36,816 nucleotides of DNA from positions 1 through 36,816 of the forward strand of contig CAJQRU010000054.1 of assembly GCA_905612355.1 (NCBI GenBank). The letters are read 5' to 3'. Positions 1 through 9,195 of this stretch are shown here, in pieces. Made by a program: the position numbers and the translations under genes. Position 1 is the first letter of the stretch. Every line of letters begins with the position of its first letter. The DNA comes from an uncultured Gammaproteobacteria bacterium (GTDB taxonomy: Bacteria; Pseudomonadota; Gammaproteobacteria; Arenicellales; UBA868). The notes under the pieces were generated by a model, which saw only the letters and a list, made by a program, of their open reading frames with translations, had not been told where the DNA came from and did no database searches.

Positions 1-486
1 CCTCTGGAGACCACAGAGATCCACACGCCCCTTGAACTCATGAAGGCGCCCGTATTGTCGGGAAAAAAACTGTGTTTTGTTTCTATACTGCGAGCGGGTA
101 ACGGGTTACTGGAAGGCATGCTTGACCTTTTGCCCTCTGCCCGAGTAGGCCACGTCGGCATTTATCGCGACCCCGACACCCTCAACGCCATCGAGTATTA
201 CTACAAGGTTCCCCAGGACATTGAAGACCGACTCGTCATCGTAGTCGACCCCATGCTGGCGACAGCGCACTCCGGCATCGCCGCGGTTGACCGTCTAAAG
301 CAAGGCGGTGCCAAACAAATGAAGTTTGTTTGCCTACTGGCTGCCCCTGAAGGGGTATCCGCATTTACCACGGCCCACCCTGACGTACCGCTTTATACGG
401 CGGCCGTCGACCGTCAACTCAATGAGCATGGGTACATCCTGCCTGGACTCGGCGATGCGGGTGACCGCCTGTACGGTACTCGCTAA
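1..486 (+). CDS. upp: Uracil phosphoribosyltransferase, 3' part (5' end outside window)
   Basis: Converts uracil and PRPP to UMP in the cytoplasmic pyrimidine salvage pathway. The frame is open from base 1, so the first visible ATG (base 40) is internal and about 50 N-terminal residues lie outside the window. Family hallmarks are all present: the [14 protein letters not shown] segment, the PRPP-binding loop [12 protein letters not shown], the LAAPEG motif, and the C-terminal uracil-binding stretch [17 protein letters not shown] ending in GTR. Most Upp proteins have GG or GN where this one has AH in the PRPP loop, a mild variation. The stop codon overlaps the stop of the convergent argD by four bases (CTAA), so no room exists for a separate terminator. 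Identification is by family knowledge and is very secure. Confidence 0.96.
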   Translation, partial: PLETTEIHTPLELMKAPVLSGKKLCFVSILRAGNGLLEGMLDLLPSARVGHVGIYRDPDTLNAIEYYYKVPQDIEDRLVIVVDPMLATAHSGIAAVDRLKQGGAKQMKFVCLLAAPEGVSAFTTAHPDVPLYTAAVDRQLNEHGYILPGLGDAGDRLYGTR

Positions 487-1700
487 TTAGACGCGACAAC
501 TGACTCGACGGCACGTGCGAAGCGCGCCAAGCCCTCGTCAATATCCTCGCTCGGGATAACGAGCGATGGCGCCATACGAATCACATCGGGACCCGCCACC
601 AATAGCAATAAACCTTCCGCTTGGGCCGCGTTCAGAAACTCCCGAGCGCGACCCGCCCACTGTTCGCGTAGAACGCATCCCATGAGTAGCCCGCGGCCTC
701 GGATTTCACCAAAAAGGCCCATACCTTGCCGCGCATCGATCTCTTCGAGTCCGGCAACAATGCGCTGCCGCCTCTCCTCGACACCATTAAGCACCTCAGG
801 AGTATTGATCAAGTCCAGTGCCGCACCTGCGACCGCACAGGCTAGCGCGTTTCCGCCATAAGTACTGCCATGGGTTCCAATACCCAGGGATTTTCCCACC
901 TCCGCGCGACACAGCATGGCGGCAACGGGAAAGCCCCCGCCTAGTGCCTTCGCCGTGGTCAAAATGTCCGGGATAACCTGGTAGGCCTGATACGCATATA
1001 GATACCCGGTCCGCCCAACACCCGTTTGGACCTCGTCCATGATCATCAATGCATCATGCGTATCGCAGAGCCGACGGATAGCCTCAAGAAACTCCGGGGT
1101 CGCATCGCGAACACCACCCTCTCCCTGAATCGCCTCGACCATCACCGCGCACGTACGCGAGGAGAACGCTGCTTCTAATGCGTCGACATCGTTAAATGGC
1201 AAATGGGTAATGGCGCCGGGTAACGGGCCAAACCCTTCACGATAGCTTGCCTGCCCCCCGACACTGACAGTAAATAATGTGCGTCCGTGAAATCCTTGTT
1301 CGAAGGCAATGATTTCGTCCTTCTCCGCACCATGGTGGTCATAAGCATAGCGCCGCCCCAGCTTCAGTGCGGCTTCGTTAGCCTCACCGCCTGAATTACA
1401 CAAGAACACCCGTTCTGCAAAAGTCGCCTCACACAACTTGCGTGCGAGTGAAATCGCCGGTTCATTAGCAAGCAGGTTGGACACATGCCATAGCTTGCCT
1501 GCCTGTTCGGTCAGCGCAGCCACCAGTGCCGGATGCACATGCCCAAGAGCGCTAACCGCGATACCCCCCGCAAAATCGACGTATTCCCGCCCCTCTTGAT
1601 CCCACAGTCGGGAACCCTCACCGCGCACAGGAATCTGTAGTCCGGGCGAATAATTGGGCACCATGAACTCGTCGAACATCTCGCGGCTGATTTTAGGCAT
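483..1700 (-). CDS. argD: Acetylornithine/succinylornithine aminotransferase (class III PLP)
   Basis: PLP-dependent aminotransferase of arginine metabolism, normally moving the amino group between glutamate and N-acetylglutamate semialdehyde; some members also act on succinylornithine. About 405 residues, the usual length. Visible motifs are [15 protein letters not shown] (PLP phosphate site, near residue 103), GFHGRT (near 137), EAIQGEGG (190), [11 protein letters not shown] (223) and the Schiff-base lysine in [10 protein letters not shown] (about K251). The ATG at 1700 is preferred over the GTG immediately upstream because GGAGAG lies five bases before the ATG but only two before the GTG. 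It converges on upp with overlapping stops. No other arginine gene is in view, so the biosynthetic versus catabolic role is undecided. Confidence 0.93.
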   Translation of the reverse strand: MPKISREMFDEFMVPNYSPGLQIPVRGEGSRLWDQEGREYVDFAGGIAVSALGHVHPALVAALTEQAGKLWHVSNLLANEPAISLARKLCEATFAERVFLCNSGGEANEAALKLGRRYAYDHHGAEKDEIIAFEQGFHGRTLFTVSVGGQASYREGFGPLPGAITHLPFNDVDALEAAFSSRTCAVMVEAIQGEGGVRDATPEFLEAIRRLCDTHDALMIMDEVQTGVGRTGYLYAYQAYQVIPDILTTAKALGGGFPVAAMLCRAEVGKSLGIGTHGSTYGGNALACAVAGAALDLINTPEVLNGVEERRQRIVAGLEEIDARQGMGLFGEIRGRGLLMGCVLREQWAGRAREFLNAAQAEGLLLLVAGPDVIRMAPSLVIPSEDIDEGLARFARAVESVVASN

Positions 1701-1801
1701 CACAACTCTCCGTTTGGGCCATTCGCAATACTCAAGAACTATTTTAACTTCACGCCTTTAAAGACACATAGCCAACTATGGCCACCACCCTCCCACTAGT
1801 C

Positions 1802-4468
1802 TCAAAAGTTAAGAGACACGTCTTTATGATGTGAGTGGCAAACAGCAACGTACTGTGCCTGTTCCGTCGTCATGTAACGCTGCAGACGAAGGCCAATTGA
1901 TTTTTTTAGAAGATCATCATAAACCTGCAGCTCCCCAAGCAGCTCAGTCTTAGCCCGTGATCGCCAGGCAACCTCCGTCTGCAACAACGCCAGTCCTTGG
2001 GACAAATTATTCAGCACCTTATCCATCTTGGGTGTCTTCTTCTTAAGCGCGCGTCGCGCTTTTGACAATTTTGATTTGACTTTACTGCTACCGGCGACCT
2101 TACCGAGTTTCTTCTCAGCAACCTTAATCGCAGCGATTGCCGTCTCCAGTGACGAATCCTGGACAATCTGGGTGAGGCTCGCAATTTCTTTATCCAAAGC
2201 AGCCAATGGTTCGGCATCTGCAATGAGTCCCTGTAGTCGCACTAGATCTGCGTAAGCAGTGTCAACGCTCTGGCGATAACGGAGTCGAGCCATCTTGACC
2301 GCATTTGAACGTTCGCTGAATCCGGCCCGTGCGGCTTTCCATGTTGCCGGCACCTGAGACATTAGGTTTTCACGTTTTTCGCTCAAAACAGCAGACTCTG
2401 ACTCTAACTTGACCTTTCCTGCTTCCGGGCCATCATAATCCGCAGACCAATTCGTAATTCGCCGTTCGAGTTCCACAAGTCGCTCATTCGTGCGCCGCGC
2501 TCGCCCCTCGACACCACGTACCTGACGATGAAGTGGCCGATAATTGGGAATGTAGGCATCCAAATCACTTCGCGCTTCAATAACATCATCGACCAACACC
2601 GACACGCCCCTCACCGCCTCAAATCCCGTGTGCAAAGATTTTTGTGCCGCTTCAGGTAGATAACTAATATCAAGGTCTTTAGCACGTGTCACACCTGCTA
2701 ACAACTCTCCACCTTCGCTGGCGTAATAGGCAAATACGAATTCCTCCAGACATTCCTGCAACTTGGGGTTCCTCGGAGGGGGCGCCATTTCCGATGTGAG
2801 GTGGATGCGATTGGGCAGGTAATTGACCAAACTCGGGTAATAACCGGCGATGGCTAGGCCAACGAGTTGGAGGAGGATAAACGGCACAGCACCCTTATAG
2901 ATGTCAATCGTACTAACCACTTTGGACGCTACGCCTCGAAGGTAAAACAGCGCAAAACCGAAGGGTGGTGTTAAAAAAGACGTCTGTATATTGATGCCGA
3001 TCATTACTCCCAACCAGACTGCCGTGATATTGGCTGACGGGTCAGCCAGAAGAATCGGCGCAATGATCGGCACAACCACCACCGCAATCTCGATGAAGTC
3101 GAGAAAGAATCCCAGCAGGAAAATCACGGCCATGACAACGATGAACTGTGTCCAAAACCCCCCCGGCAGCGAACCTAGAAAATCACGAACTAACTCTTCA
3201 CCACCAAACGCACGGAATGCCGAGGTCAACATGGCCGCGCCGATCAAGATGATAAACACCATCGAAGTGGTCTTCGCAGTCTCTACCATGACACCGTGCA
3301 TGGTGTTTTCGATCTTGAATGCGCGCCAACCGCTCCAGACCACACCAATCAGGAGAACCACCGTTGCTAACCCTGCAAGTACGAGGCCTATAACCTCCTC
3401 AGTACTTTTTATATTTTTTATGTTCAGGTCATAGATGCTTAATATGGCGACAATCGCCACGAACGCCACCACCGCCAGTATGGCCGGAACATAACTATTC
3501 TTCTGCCCCTCGGTAAGGCGATAACCCGCCATAATTGTGGCGCCAATAGCACCGATGGCACCTGCCTGATTCACTGTTGCGATGCCCGCAATAATTGAGC
3601 CCAAGACGGCAAAAATCAGAACCAATGGGGGCACCAGGGCAAGAAAAACCCGTTTAGCAAACTGCCGATCAAGCTCCCCTTCGTAAGGCACCGGTGGGGC
3701 AATATGCGGGCGCATTAATGCCGCGATTAGAATGTATCCCATATACAACGCGACGAGAATCAATCCAGGGATCAGCGCACCCATAAACATGTCACCGGCA
3801 CTGGCTGGCGTCACGTCATACTCACTTGGCATTGACAACTGGCCGGTACTGAGCTTGTAGTCAACAAAGCGTATCCCATTAGCGATGTCGCCCGCGCCCG
3901 ATAACTGGTCCGCCAGGATAATGAGCACGATGGACGGGGGAATAATCTGTCCCAGCGTACCGGATGCACACACTGTTCCAGCAGCAAGCGAGTGCGAATA
4001 CTTGTGCCGCAACATCGCCGGCAGTGAGATCAACCCCATTGCGATAACAGTGGCTCCGACAATACCCGTAGTCGCTGCCAGTAGCGCCCCGACAAATACG
4101 ACCGAGATACCAAGACCACCGGGAATCGGTCCAAACAACTGGGCCATTGTTACTAACAGGTCTTCAGCAATACGGGAGCGTTGCAACATGATTCCCATGA
4201 AGACAAACAACGGAATGGCAATCAGCGTGTCCCGCTCTACGTCCCAGTATAAACTTCGAAAATTGGTCACCCCTGCACTTAACCACTGAACGGGACCGCC
4301 CTGTGTGAAATAGGCATCCATATCACCTGCGAAGAGCCACCCACAAAGGGCAGCCAGTCCAATCGTTAAGATAGCGGCACCGGGTAGCGAAAACGCCACC
4401 GGGAATCCAGAACCCAGGGCCCCAACCATGAGCATAAAGAGCACTAACAGAAAGACGAGTTCCATCAT
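1802..4468 (-). CDS. dctM: TRAP transporter large permease, DctM type, with long C-terminal tail
   Basis: Inner-membrane subunit that carries substrate translocation in a Na+-coupled TRAP transporter. At 888 residues it is about twice the usual DctM length of roughly 430. Residues 1-550 are strongly hydrophobic and carry DctM signatures: TLIAIPLFVFMGIML (81-95), TLGQIIPPSIVLIILA (171-186), GFFLDFIEIAVVVVPI (453-468) and FLTPPFGFALFYLRG (498-512). Extra hydrophilic loops lie near 190-225 and 315-400. Residues 555-888 are soluble, charged and probably helical or coiled coil, rich in E, K, R and A with no obvious signal or membrane segment. The start ATG overlaps the dctQ stop by one base (TAATG), implying translational coupling. 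Long DctM forms are known to me from marine proteobacteria, but the function of the tail is not. Confidence 0.9.
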   Translation of the reverse strand: MMELVFLLVLFMLMVGALGSGFPVAFSLPGAAILTIGLAALCGWLFAGDMDAYFTQGGPVQWLSAGVTNFRSLYWDVERDTLIAIPLFVFMGIMLQRSRIAEDLLVTMAQLFGPIPGGLGISVVFVGALLAATTGIVGATVIAMGLISLPAMLRHKYSHSLAAGTVCASGTLGQIIPPSIVLIILADQLSGAGDIANGIRFVDYKLSTGQLSMPSEYDVTPASAGDMFMGALIPGLILVALYMGYILIAALMRPHIAPPVPYEGELDRQFAKRVFLALVPPLVLIFAVLGSIIAGIATVNQAGAIGAIGATIMAGYRLTEGQKNSYVPAILAVVAFVAIVAILSIYDLNIKNIKSTEEVIGLVLAGLATVVLLIGVVWSGWRAFKIENTMHGVMVETAKTTSMVFIILIGAAMLTSAFRAFGGEELVRDFLGSLPGGFWTQFIVVMAVIFLLGFFLDFIEIAVVVVPIIAPILLADPSANITAVWLGVMIGINIQTSFLTPPFGFALFYLRGVASKVVSTIDIYKGAVPFILLQLVGLAIAGYYPSLVNYLPNRIHLTSEMAPPPRNPKLQECLEEFVFAYYASEGGELLAGVTRAKDLDISYLPEAAQKSLHTGFEAVRGVSVLVDDVIEARSDLDAYIPNYRPLHRQVRGVEGRARRTNERLVELERRITNWSADYDGPEAGKVKLESESAVLSEKRENLMSQVPATWKAARAGFSERSNAVKMARLRYRQSVDTAYADLVRLQGLIADAEPLAALDKEIASLTQIVQDSSLETAIAAIKVAEKKLGKVAGSSKVKSKLSKARRALKKKTPKMDKVLNNLSQGLALLQTEVAWRSRAKTELLGELQVYDDLLKKSIGLRLQRYMTTEQAQYVAVCHSHHKDVSLNF

Positions 4469-5496
4469 TACACCCCAGAGGGCACAGTATCGTCGCGATC
4501 CTTGTCCAACTTCGCCTCACCCCTAAGTTCAGCGATGCTCTCAAGGAACGAACTCATAAACTGGATCGACATTGTTACCGAAAAAGTGACTAGAAATCCC
4601 ACCATCAGGTACTTCACATACATGCCGTAACCTTGCTGACTCACTTCAAAACTCAGCAAGGGATTGTTCAAGCTACTACCCTTCCCCCACATGCCGGTGG
4701 TCAATATGACCCAACATAAGGGAAGACCCATCACGATAGACCCCACACCATTGGCCCACGCTTTGCCGCGCGCGCTGAAATGAGTGTAAAGCACGTCGAC
4801 ACGAACATGGCCCTCGCTGATGAGGGCGTACGCGCTTCCAAAAAGGAAAAGCGCCGCGTACCAAAATCGAACCAGATCACCCATAAAGGCCTGTTCATAG
4901 GAGAAAATAAACCGCGTAATAACAATCGAAAATTGCGCCACGACGACCAGCAGGGCAAGCCAGACAAATCCCAACCCACGCATAAACAATGCGATCACAA
5001 ACCCCAATAGAACCATCGGATAGTGCACGTAAGTACCACGATAACTATTCCGACCAAGATCCAGTGTCATTTGTTTCCCGACGATGGGTATCAAGAGATC
5101 CTCTACACGAAGAAATGAAATTACCGCATCAACAATGCCCACCAACAAGACCGCCCAAAAAAGCGCCCGCACGAGATACGTCACGAGCGCAGTCAGTCGA
5201 GTGGCTTCCGTGCGCAGCCCAACGCCGCGAGTCAGCAACGGATAAATCACAGCAGCACCCAAACCAACCAGGCAGATGGCGATTTGAAACCAACCCAGGG
5301 TAATGGTCTCATCCATTAAAGGTTTAGGCAGCGGGTCCACTCCGAACCATCCTTGGTGGGCAAACAACGCCAGTATCCCAGGCCAGTCCATCCAAAAAAT
5401 CAAAAAATTGTTCAATAAAAATAACCAGACAATCGCCACCATGCCCCAAGCGCTCGAACGCAAGAACAACGTTACAGTCTGATTTTCCGCTGACAT
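4468..5496 (-). CDS. dctQ: TRAP transporter small permease, DctQ type, extended N-terminus
   Basis: Small membrane subunit that partners DctM. At 342 residues it is much longer than the common 160-220. The DctQ-like four-helix part lies in the C-terminal half: YEQAFMGDLVRFWYAALFLFGSA, then the EGHVRVDVLYTHFSARGKAW segment typical of the family around residues 225-250. The N-terminal half adds several further hydrophobic stretches (near 12-45, 65-90, 100-130 and 160-190). This extended form goes with the long dctM next to it, as in the transporters labelled 'mannitol/chloroaromatic compound' type. The ribosome-binding site is weak (GAGAGAA about ten bases upstream). A terminator-like hairpin separates it from dctP. 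Confidence 0.85.
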   Translation of the reverse strand: MSAENQTVTLFLRSSAWGMVAIVWLFLLNNFLIFWMDWPGILALFAHQGWFGVDPLPKPLMDETITLGWFQIAICLVGLGAAVIYPLLTRGVGLRTEATRLTALVTYLVRALFWAVLLVGIVDAVISFLRVEDLLIPIVGKQMTLDLGRNSYRGTYVHYPMVLLGFVIALFMRGLGFVWLALLVVVAQFSIVITRFIFSYEQAFMGDLVRFWYAALFLFGSAYALISEGHVRVDVLYTHFSARGKAWANGVGSIVMGLPLCWVILTTGMWGKGSSLNNPLLSFEVSQQGYGMYVKYLMVGFLVTFSVTMSIQFMSSFLESIAELRGEAKLDKDRDDTVPSGV

Positions 5497-5618
5497 CTAG
5501 TACTATTCTCTCTGATTCGAAAACCTGGGCACGATGCTCCCGTAATCAACATGTATCCAAGCATCGAGAGACACTGCGACACACGTCGCAATGTCCACCG
5601 CTATAGCTCAGATACTAG

Positions 5619-5650
5619 AAAAAAGGGCGGAGCCCTCAGACCCCGCCCTT
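5619..5650 (-). terminator. Intrinsic terminator or attenuator between dctP and dctQ
   Basis: Bases 5643-5650 (CCGCCCTT) and 5623-5630 (AAGGGCGG) form a perfect 8-bp stem with a 12-base loop. Read on the minus strand it is followed directly by a run of T (5622-5619, six T counting the stem end). It sits in the 200-base gap after dctP and before dctQ. This fits the common TRAP arrangement in which the abundant binding protein is made in excess of the permeases by partial termination or by a 3'-stabilising hairpin. Confidence 0.7.
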
Positions 5651-5696
5651 CAGTCAACTGCTTATCCTATCTAAATCCTTACATTCAGATAACGAA

Positions 5697-6809
5697 TCAG
5701 ATGCCAAGCACTCGGTTACGTTGTGCGATAAACGGTACTTCAGAAAGATTCATCCAGCTTCCAACCGACTTGCGCGCGGCAAGCATACTGTCTAGCACAC
5801 GGGCGGTCAGATTACTGTCTGCACGATATTCTTCAAAGACCTCGGCCGTCGCTTCGCCCGCTGCATCAAAGATATCGTCGCTGAACTCGCGCAGCTGAAC
5901 GCCATGCTCTTCAACCAACTTTTTCATTGAAGAGCCGTTGTTCCAACAGTACTCCGAATATAACAAGTTATTTTCAAGCGCAGCGGCCGCTTCGAACATC
6001 TTCTGATCGGCTTTTGACAACTTGTCCCAGAAGGCTTTGTTGATCCCGAATGACTCCATGGTGCCTGGCTCATGGAAACCTGGCCAGTAGTAATACTTGG
6101 CCGCTTCGTAGAACTTCATGAAGCTGTCGTTCCATGGACCCACCCATTCCGTGGCATCTATCGCGCCAGACACCAAGTTTTCGTAGATCTGACTACCCGG
6201 CAGGGAAACCGGCGAAGCACCCATCTTGGCCAACACGTCGCCACCCATACCTGGGATACGCATTTTGAGTCCCTTGAAGTCATCTGCAGAATTCATTTCC
6301 TTGCGAAACCAACCCCCCATCTGTACTCCGTTATTCCCGGCCTTGAAACACTTCACACCGAACTCTGCAGTGAGTTCATCCCAAAGTTCCTGACCACCAC
6401 CCCAATCGATCCAGGTGTTGACTTCATTGACAGTCAGTCCAAAAGGCACAGACCCAAAAAATGCAAAGGCTTTGTGTTTGCCTTTCCAGTAATAGTCCGC
6501 AGCATGATAGGCCTGCGCATTACCGGAAGCGACTTCATCAAACGAATCAAACGCTTTGACTCGTTCGTTAGCCGCATAATAGTCGACGTGGAAACGACCA
6601 CCGCTCATCAATTCAAGGTTCTTAGCCAAACGCTGTGCGCCAGTGCCAAGACCTGGAAAATCACGTCCCCACGTCGAGACCATCACCATTTCGATACGCT
6701 CTTTAGCGATCGCAGGGGCTGACAGCGTTGTTGCTGCAACCGCACCCAGCGTTGTTGCTGCAACCGCACCGCCCGCGCCAGCGCTCTTAATAAAATCACG
6801 TCTTTTCAT
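5697..6809 (-). CDS. dctP: TRAP transporter periplasmic solute-binding protein, DctP/TakP type
   Basis: Periplasmic ligand-binding subunit delivering substrate to DctQM. The ATG at 6809 is chosen because AGGAGG lies nine bases upstream; the GTG 27 bases earlier falls before that site. The 370-residue product begins with a Tat signal: twin arginine RRDFIK at 3-8, a hydrophobic stretch and a likely cleavage after APAIA near residue 35. The segment MRIPGMGGDVLAKMGASPVSLPG (from about 183) and GAIDATEWVGPWND (216-229) match the TakP subgroup, where the Glu-Trp pair helps bind 2-oxo acids with a cation. An alpha-keto acid or related monocarboxylate substrate is therefore likely but inferred. The signal peptide contains a 24-base tandem duplication. 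Confidence 0.88.
   Translation of the reverse strand: MKRRDFIKSAGAGGAVAATTLGAVAATTLSAPAIAKERIEMVMVSTWGRDFPGLGTGAQRLAKNLELMSGGRFHVDYYAANERVKAFDSFDEVASGNAQAYHAADYYWKGKHKAFAFFGSVPFGLTVNEVNTWIDWGGGQELWDELTAEFGVKCFKAGNNGVQMGGWFRKEMNSADDFKGLKMRIPGMGGDVLAKMGASPVSLPGSQIYENLVSGAIDATEWVGPWNDSFMKFYEAAKYYYWPGFHEPGTMESFGINKAFWDKLSKADQKMFEAAAALENNLLYSEYCWNNGSSMKKLVEEHGVQLREFSDDIFDAAGEATAEVFEEYRADSNLTARVLDSMLAARKSVGSWMNLSEVPFIAQRNRVLGI
6724..6771. repeat. 24-base tandem duplication in the dctP signal peptide
   Basis: Two adjacent copies, 6724-6747 and 6748-6771, differ only at the last base. Each adds eight residues, giving the repeated GAVAATTL-type sequence in the hydrophobic core of the Tat signal. The duplication keeps the reading frame. 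Confidence 0.9.
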
Positions 6810-7419
6810 ACCTCGGATCCTCCTAGTAAATGACACCTTTAGTTATTGTCACCGCGCAACGTAACAGATGCGATAGGCATTCCACAATACCCTAAATAAC
6901 TGCTACTTCCCTACTCCAGGAGCGGTTATATGGATTCCCCCCTCACTCGACTCAAGATCGCGAAAAACACGCTAGTTCAACCAATTATTCCGCCACATCA
7001 GAGGCTTAGGATCTCCATACCGCGAGCACACTGGAAAGAAACCTGGCTTTTCTGGTACCAGGCAGTCGGTCCGAGGTCATGATGCCGAGCGAGCGACCGC
7101 ATACTAGCGATCCCACTACTTCACCTAACCACCTGCCAAGTGCTTCCACATGACTTAAATCGCACATACCTGCGTGGACAAACTAACCGCGGTCCGAGTC
7201 ATTCCTATCCCTAGCCAATCATTCCGTGGATGAGCCCCGCTAGGGGGTGCACCCACTCGTGCTGCGCTCCCTCTTCAAACCCCCGGTCCTGCCAGACGTT
7301 GGCTTGCCGTGGGTCACTCCAATACACCCTGACTCATAAATACTCAATCAAACATGGCGTTCGACACAGACGGCACGATTACTTCAGCACCTCGCAACAA
7401 ACAGAGATGATTTCCAAAA
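6810..7419. promoter_or_regulatory. Divergent intergenic region between dctP and metC, no gene seen
   Basis: About 600 bases separate the two divergent genes. Open frames here have poor composition and no family resemblance. Two perfect 10-base palindromes are visible: CTGGTACCAG at 7052-7061 and GGGTGCACCC at 7245-7254; the second lies next to CCCCGCTAGGGG. They could be operator sites, but neither sits clearly at a promoter. The dctP ribosome-binding site AGGAGG is at about 6819-6824. I see no tRNA, terminator with a T run, or riboswitch that I can name. Confidence 0.35.
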
Positions 7420-8673
7420 ATGTTACCATCATGCCTCTTAAACAATAGATCAGGATTTCCGACACTGACCAAGCGGCAACCACCAAACTACGATATCGAA
7501 ACACTCGCCATCATCTCTGGTCGTGCCAGCGGCGAACATCATGGCGTCGTCAACACGCCCGTCTATCGGGCGTCGACCATCTTGCACTCAGATGCCAGGA
7601 CCTTCGAGACACGCCACGACATCTTTGATCGTTACAAAGTGGTCTACGGGCTACTCGGCACACCGACAACCTTTGCCCTTGAAGAGGCCATGATCGCATT
7701 GACCGGCGGACACGATGCAGTGCTGACGTCATCGGGACTATCGGCCGTTACCATCAGTTTGCTTTCGTTTATCAGTGCCGGAGATCACCTTCTAATTACC
7801 GATTCGGTGTATTGGCCAACCCGCGCTTTCTGTGACCAGACGTTGAGCCGCTTTGGTGTTGATGTCACCTATTATGATCCCACTATTGGTGCCGGCATCG
7901 AGTCTCTCATCAGACCCAATACACGTGTCATTTTCCTTGAATCCCCAGGGTCAATGACCTTTGAGATACAGGATATTCCTGCCATTACAAAAATTGCGAA
8001 GGAAAGGGAGATAACAACGCTACTCGATGCGACCTGGGCAACGCCTCTTTACTTCGATGCCTTTGGTCACGGTGTTGACGTTGCGATTCATGCGGCAACT
8101 AAGTATCTGGTCGGACACTCTGATGTGTTATTGGGCGTCATTGTGAGTAACAAACGGACCTGGGAGACGGTGCGACAAACCAAAACCCGGTTTGGAGAAG
8201 GTGCTGGCCCTGATGAGGTCTATCTGACCACGCGCGGCCTCCGTACTCTCCCCATGCGGTTAAAAAACCACCAGGAAAACGGCCTGACTCTGGCCCGTTG
8301 GCTGGAACAACGACCTGAAGTCGCATCCGTCCTTCATCCCGCCTTACCCGGCGCACCGGGCCACGAACTTTTCAAACGCGACTTCAGTGGAGCGTGTGGC
8401 CTTTTCGGTGTCATCCTGAATGATTATTCAACCGAGACGGTACGCAACATGTTAAACAGTCTTGAGTTATTCGGCATTGGAGCCAGTTGGGGCGGTTACG
8501 AAAGCCTGATCATCCCCACATTTCCAGACCGTTATCGCACGGCCACCCCATGGAATGCTCCGGGTCCATTATTGAGACTCCATGCAGGGCTCGAATCCCC
8601 GACAGATCTGATCGCGGACCTGGAACACGGCTTTAATCAGTTGGCCGATCAAGGAACGAATTCAATCACTTAA
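7420..8673 (+). CDS. metC: Cystathionine beta-lyase (MetC-type, Cys/Met PLP family)
   Basis: PLP enzyme of the Cys/Met metabolism family that splits cystathionine to homocysteine, pyruvate and ammonia in methionine synthesis. It aligns through its length with E. coli MetC: YGLLGTPTTFALEEAM (near 76), LTSSGLSAVTISLLSF (102), ESPGSMTFEIQDIPAI (174), the Schiff-base lysine in HAATKYLVGHSD (K228), YLTTRGLRTLPMRLKNH, and the C-terminal SWGGYESLI and RLHAGLE motifs. The start is uncertain: the ATG at 7420 lacks a good ribosome-binding site and adds residues not typical of the family. A CTG at 7465 has AGGA nine bases upstream and would give an N-terminus reading LTKRQPPNYDIETLA. The gene is followed in the same frame by the next gene after one stop codon and nine bases. 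Confidence 0.9.
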   Translation: MLPSCLLNNRSGFPTLTKRQPPNYDIETLAIISGRASGEHHGVVNTPVYRASTILHSDARTFETRHDIFDRYKVVYGLLGTPTTFALEEAMIALTGGHDAVLTSSGLSAVTISLLSFISAGDHLLITDSVYWPTRAFCDQTLSRFGVDVTYYDPTIGAGIESLIRPNTRVIFLESPGSMTFEIQDIPAITKIAKEREITTLLDATWATPLYFDAFGHGVDVAIHAATKYLVGHSDVLLGVIVSNKRTWETVRQTKTRFGEGAGPDEVYLTTRGLRTLPMRLKNHQENGLTLARWLEQRPEVASVLHPALPGAPGHELFKRDFSGACGLFGVILNDYSTETVRNMLNSLELFGIGASWGGYESLIIPTFPDRYRTATPWNAPGPLLRLHAGLESPTDLIADLEHGFNQLADQGTNSIT

Positions 8674-8682
8674 GCTGATGCG

Positions 8683-9195
8683 TTGACCACACCAACCATC
8701 GACCCCAACATCTGCAGGACATTTCTGCAGGGATTTTCTTCGCTGCTGCTTGCTTCAACCGACGATGCCGGAGCGCCTGAAATCAGCTACAGCCCATTTA
8801 TCCTGGCGCACGACGCTTTTTTTATACTGGTGAGCGAACTTTCTGGACACACGGCCAACCTACGCCATCAACAACAGGCGAGTGTGATGTTCATCGAGAA
8901 TGAATCTGACGCATCCAACATTTACACTCGCCGACGTCTGATCATTCAGTGCAGTGCCAGAGAACATAACCGAACACACACACGCTGGGCATCGTTGCTG
9001 CCCCTTTTTCGAGAACGATTTGGTGAAACCATCTCTGTAATCGAGACCTTAGCGGACTTTGTTCTGATGGAACTTCAACCGGTCAATGGACGGTGGATTA
9101 CTGGATTTGGCCAAGCATTCAGTTTTGATCACTTAGACTTTTTGAATGCCCACCATATGGGACCGAATCAGATTAAACGCCGACGCAAACCCTAA
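8683..9195 (+). CDS. PNPOx-fold protein of the HutZ/HugZ heme-utilisation type
   Basis: A 170-residue split-barrel protein resembling short HutZ/HugZ proteins, which bind heme and take part in heme use in some proteobacteria; related proteins bind FMN. The match rests on the N-terminal pattern LLLASTDDAGAPEISYSPFI (21-40), ANLRHQQQASVMFIENE, the RRRLIIQCSARE strand, and a C-terminal GRWITGFGQAFSFD followed by a His-rich end (H157, H158) near where HutZ places its heme ligand. The TTG start at 8683 is the only plausible one; no ATG occurs until residue 69. It follows metC by nine bases in the same frame and its stop overlaps that of rluB by four bases. A flavin-dependent oxidase role is an alternative. 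Confidence 0.7.
   Translation: MTTPTIDPNICRTFLQGFSSLLLASTDDAGAPEISYSPFILAHDAFFILVSELSGHTANLRHQQQASVMFIENESDASNIYTRRRLIIQCSAREHNRTHTRWASLLPLFRERFGETISVIETLADFVLMELQPVNGRWITGFGQAFSFDHLDFLNAHHMGPNQIKRRRKP

Noticed and set aside
1710-1801. Terminator downstream of dctM around CATAG-N5-CTATG (about 1765-1780)
   Set aside because: The stem is only five base pairs and no proper T run follows on the transcribed strand.
6072-6722. 216-codon antisense frame within dctP
   Set aside because: It mirrors the coding strand of a well-supported gene and has no family features of its own.
7230-7448. Open frame of 72 codons upstream of metC
   Set aside because: No ribosome-binding site, low-quality composition and no family resemblance; it overlaps the metC start region.
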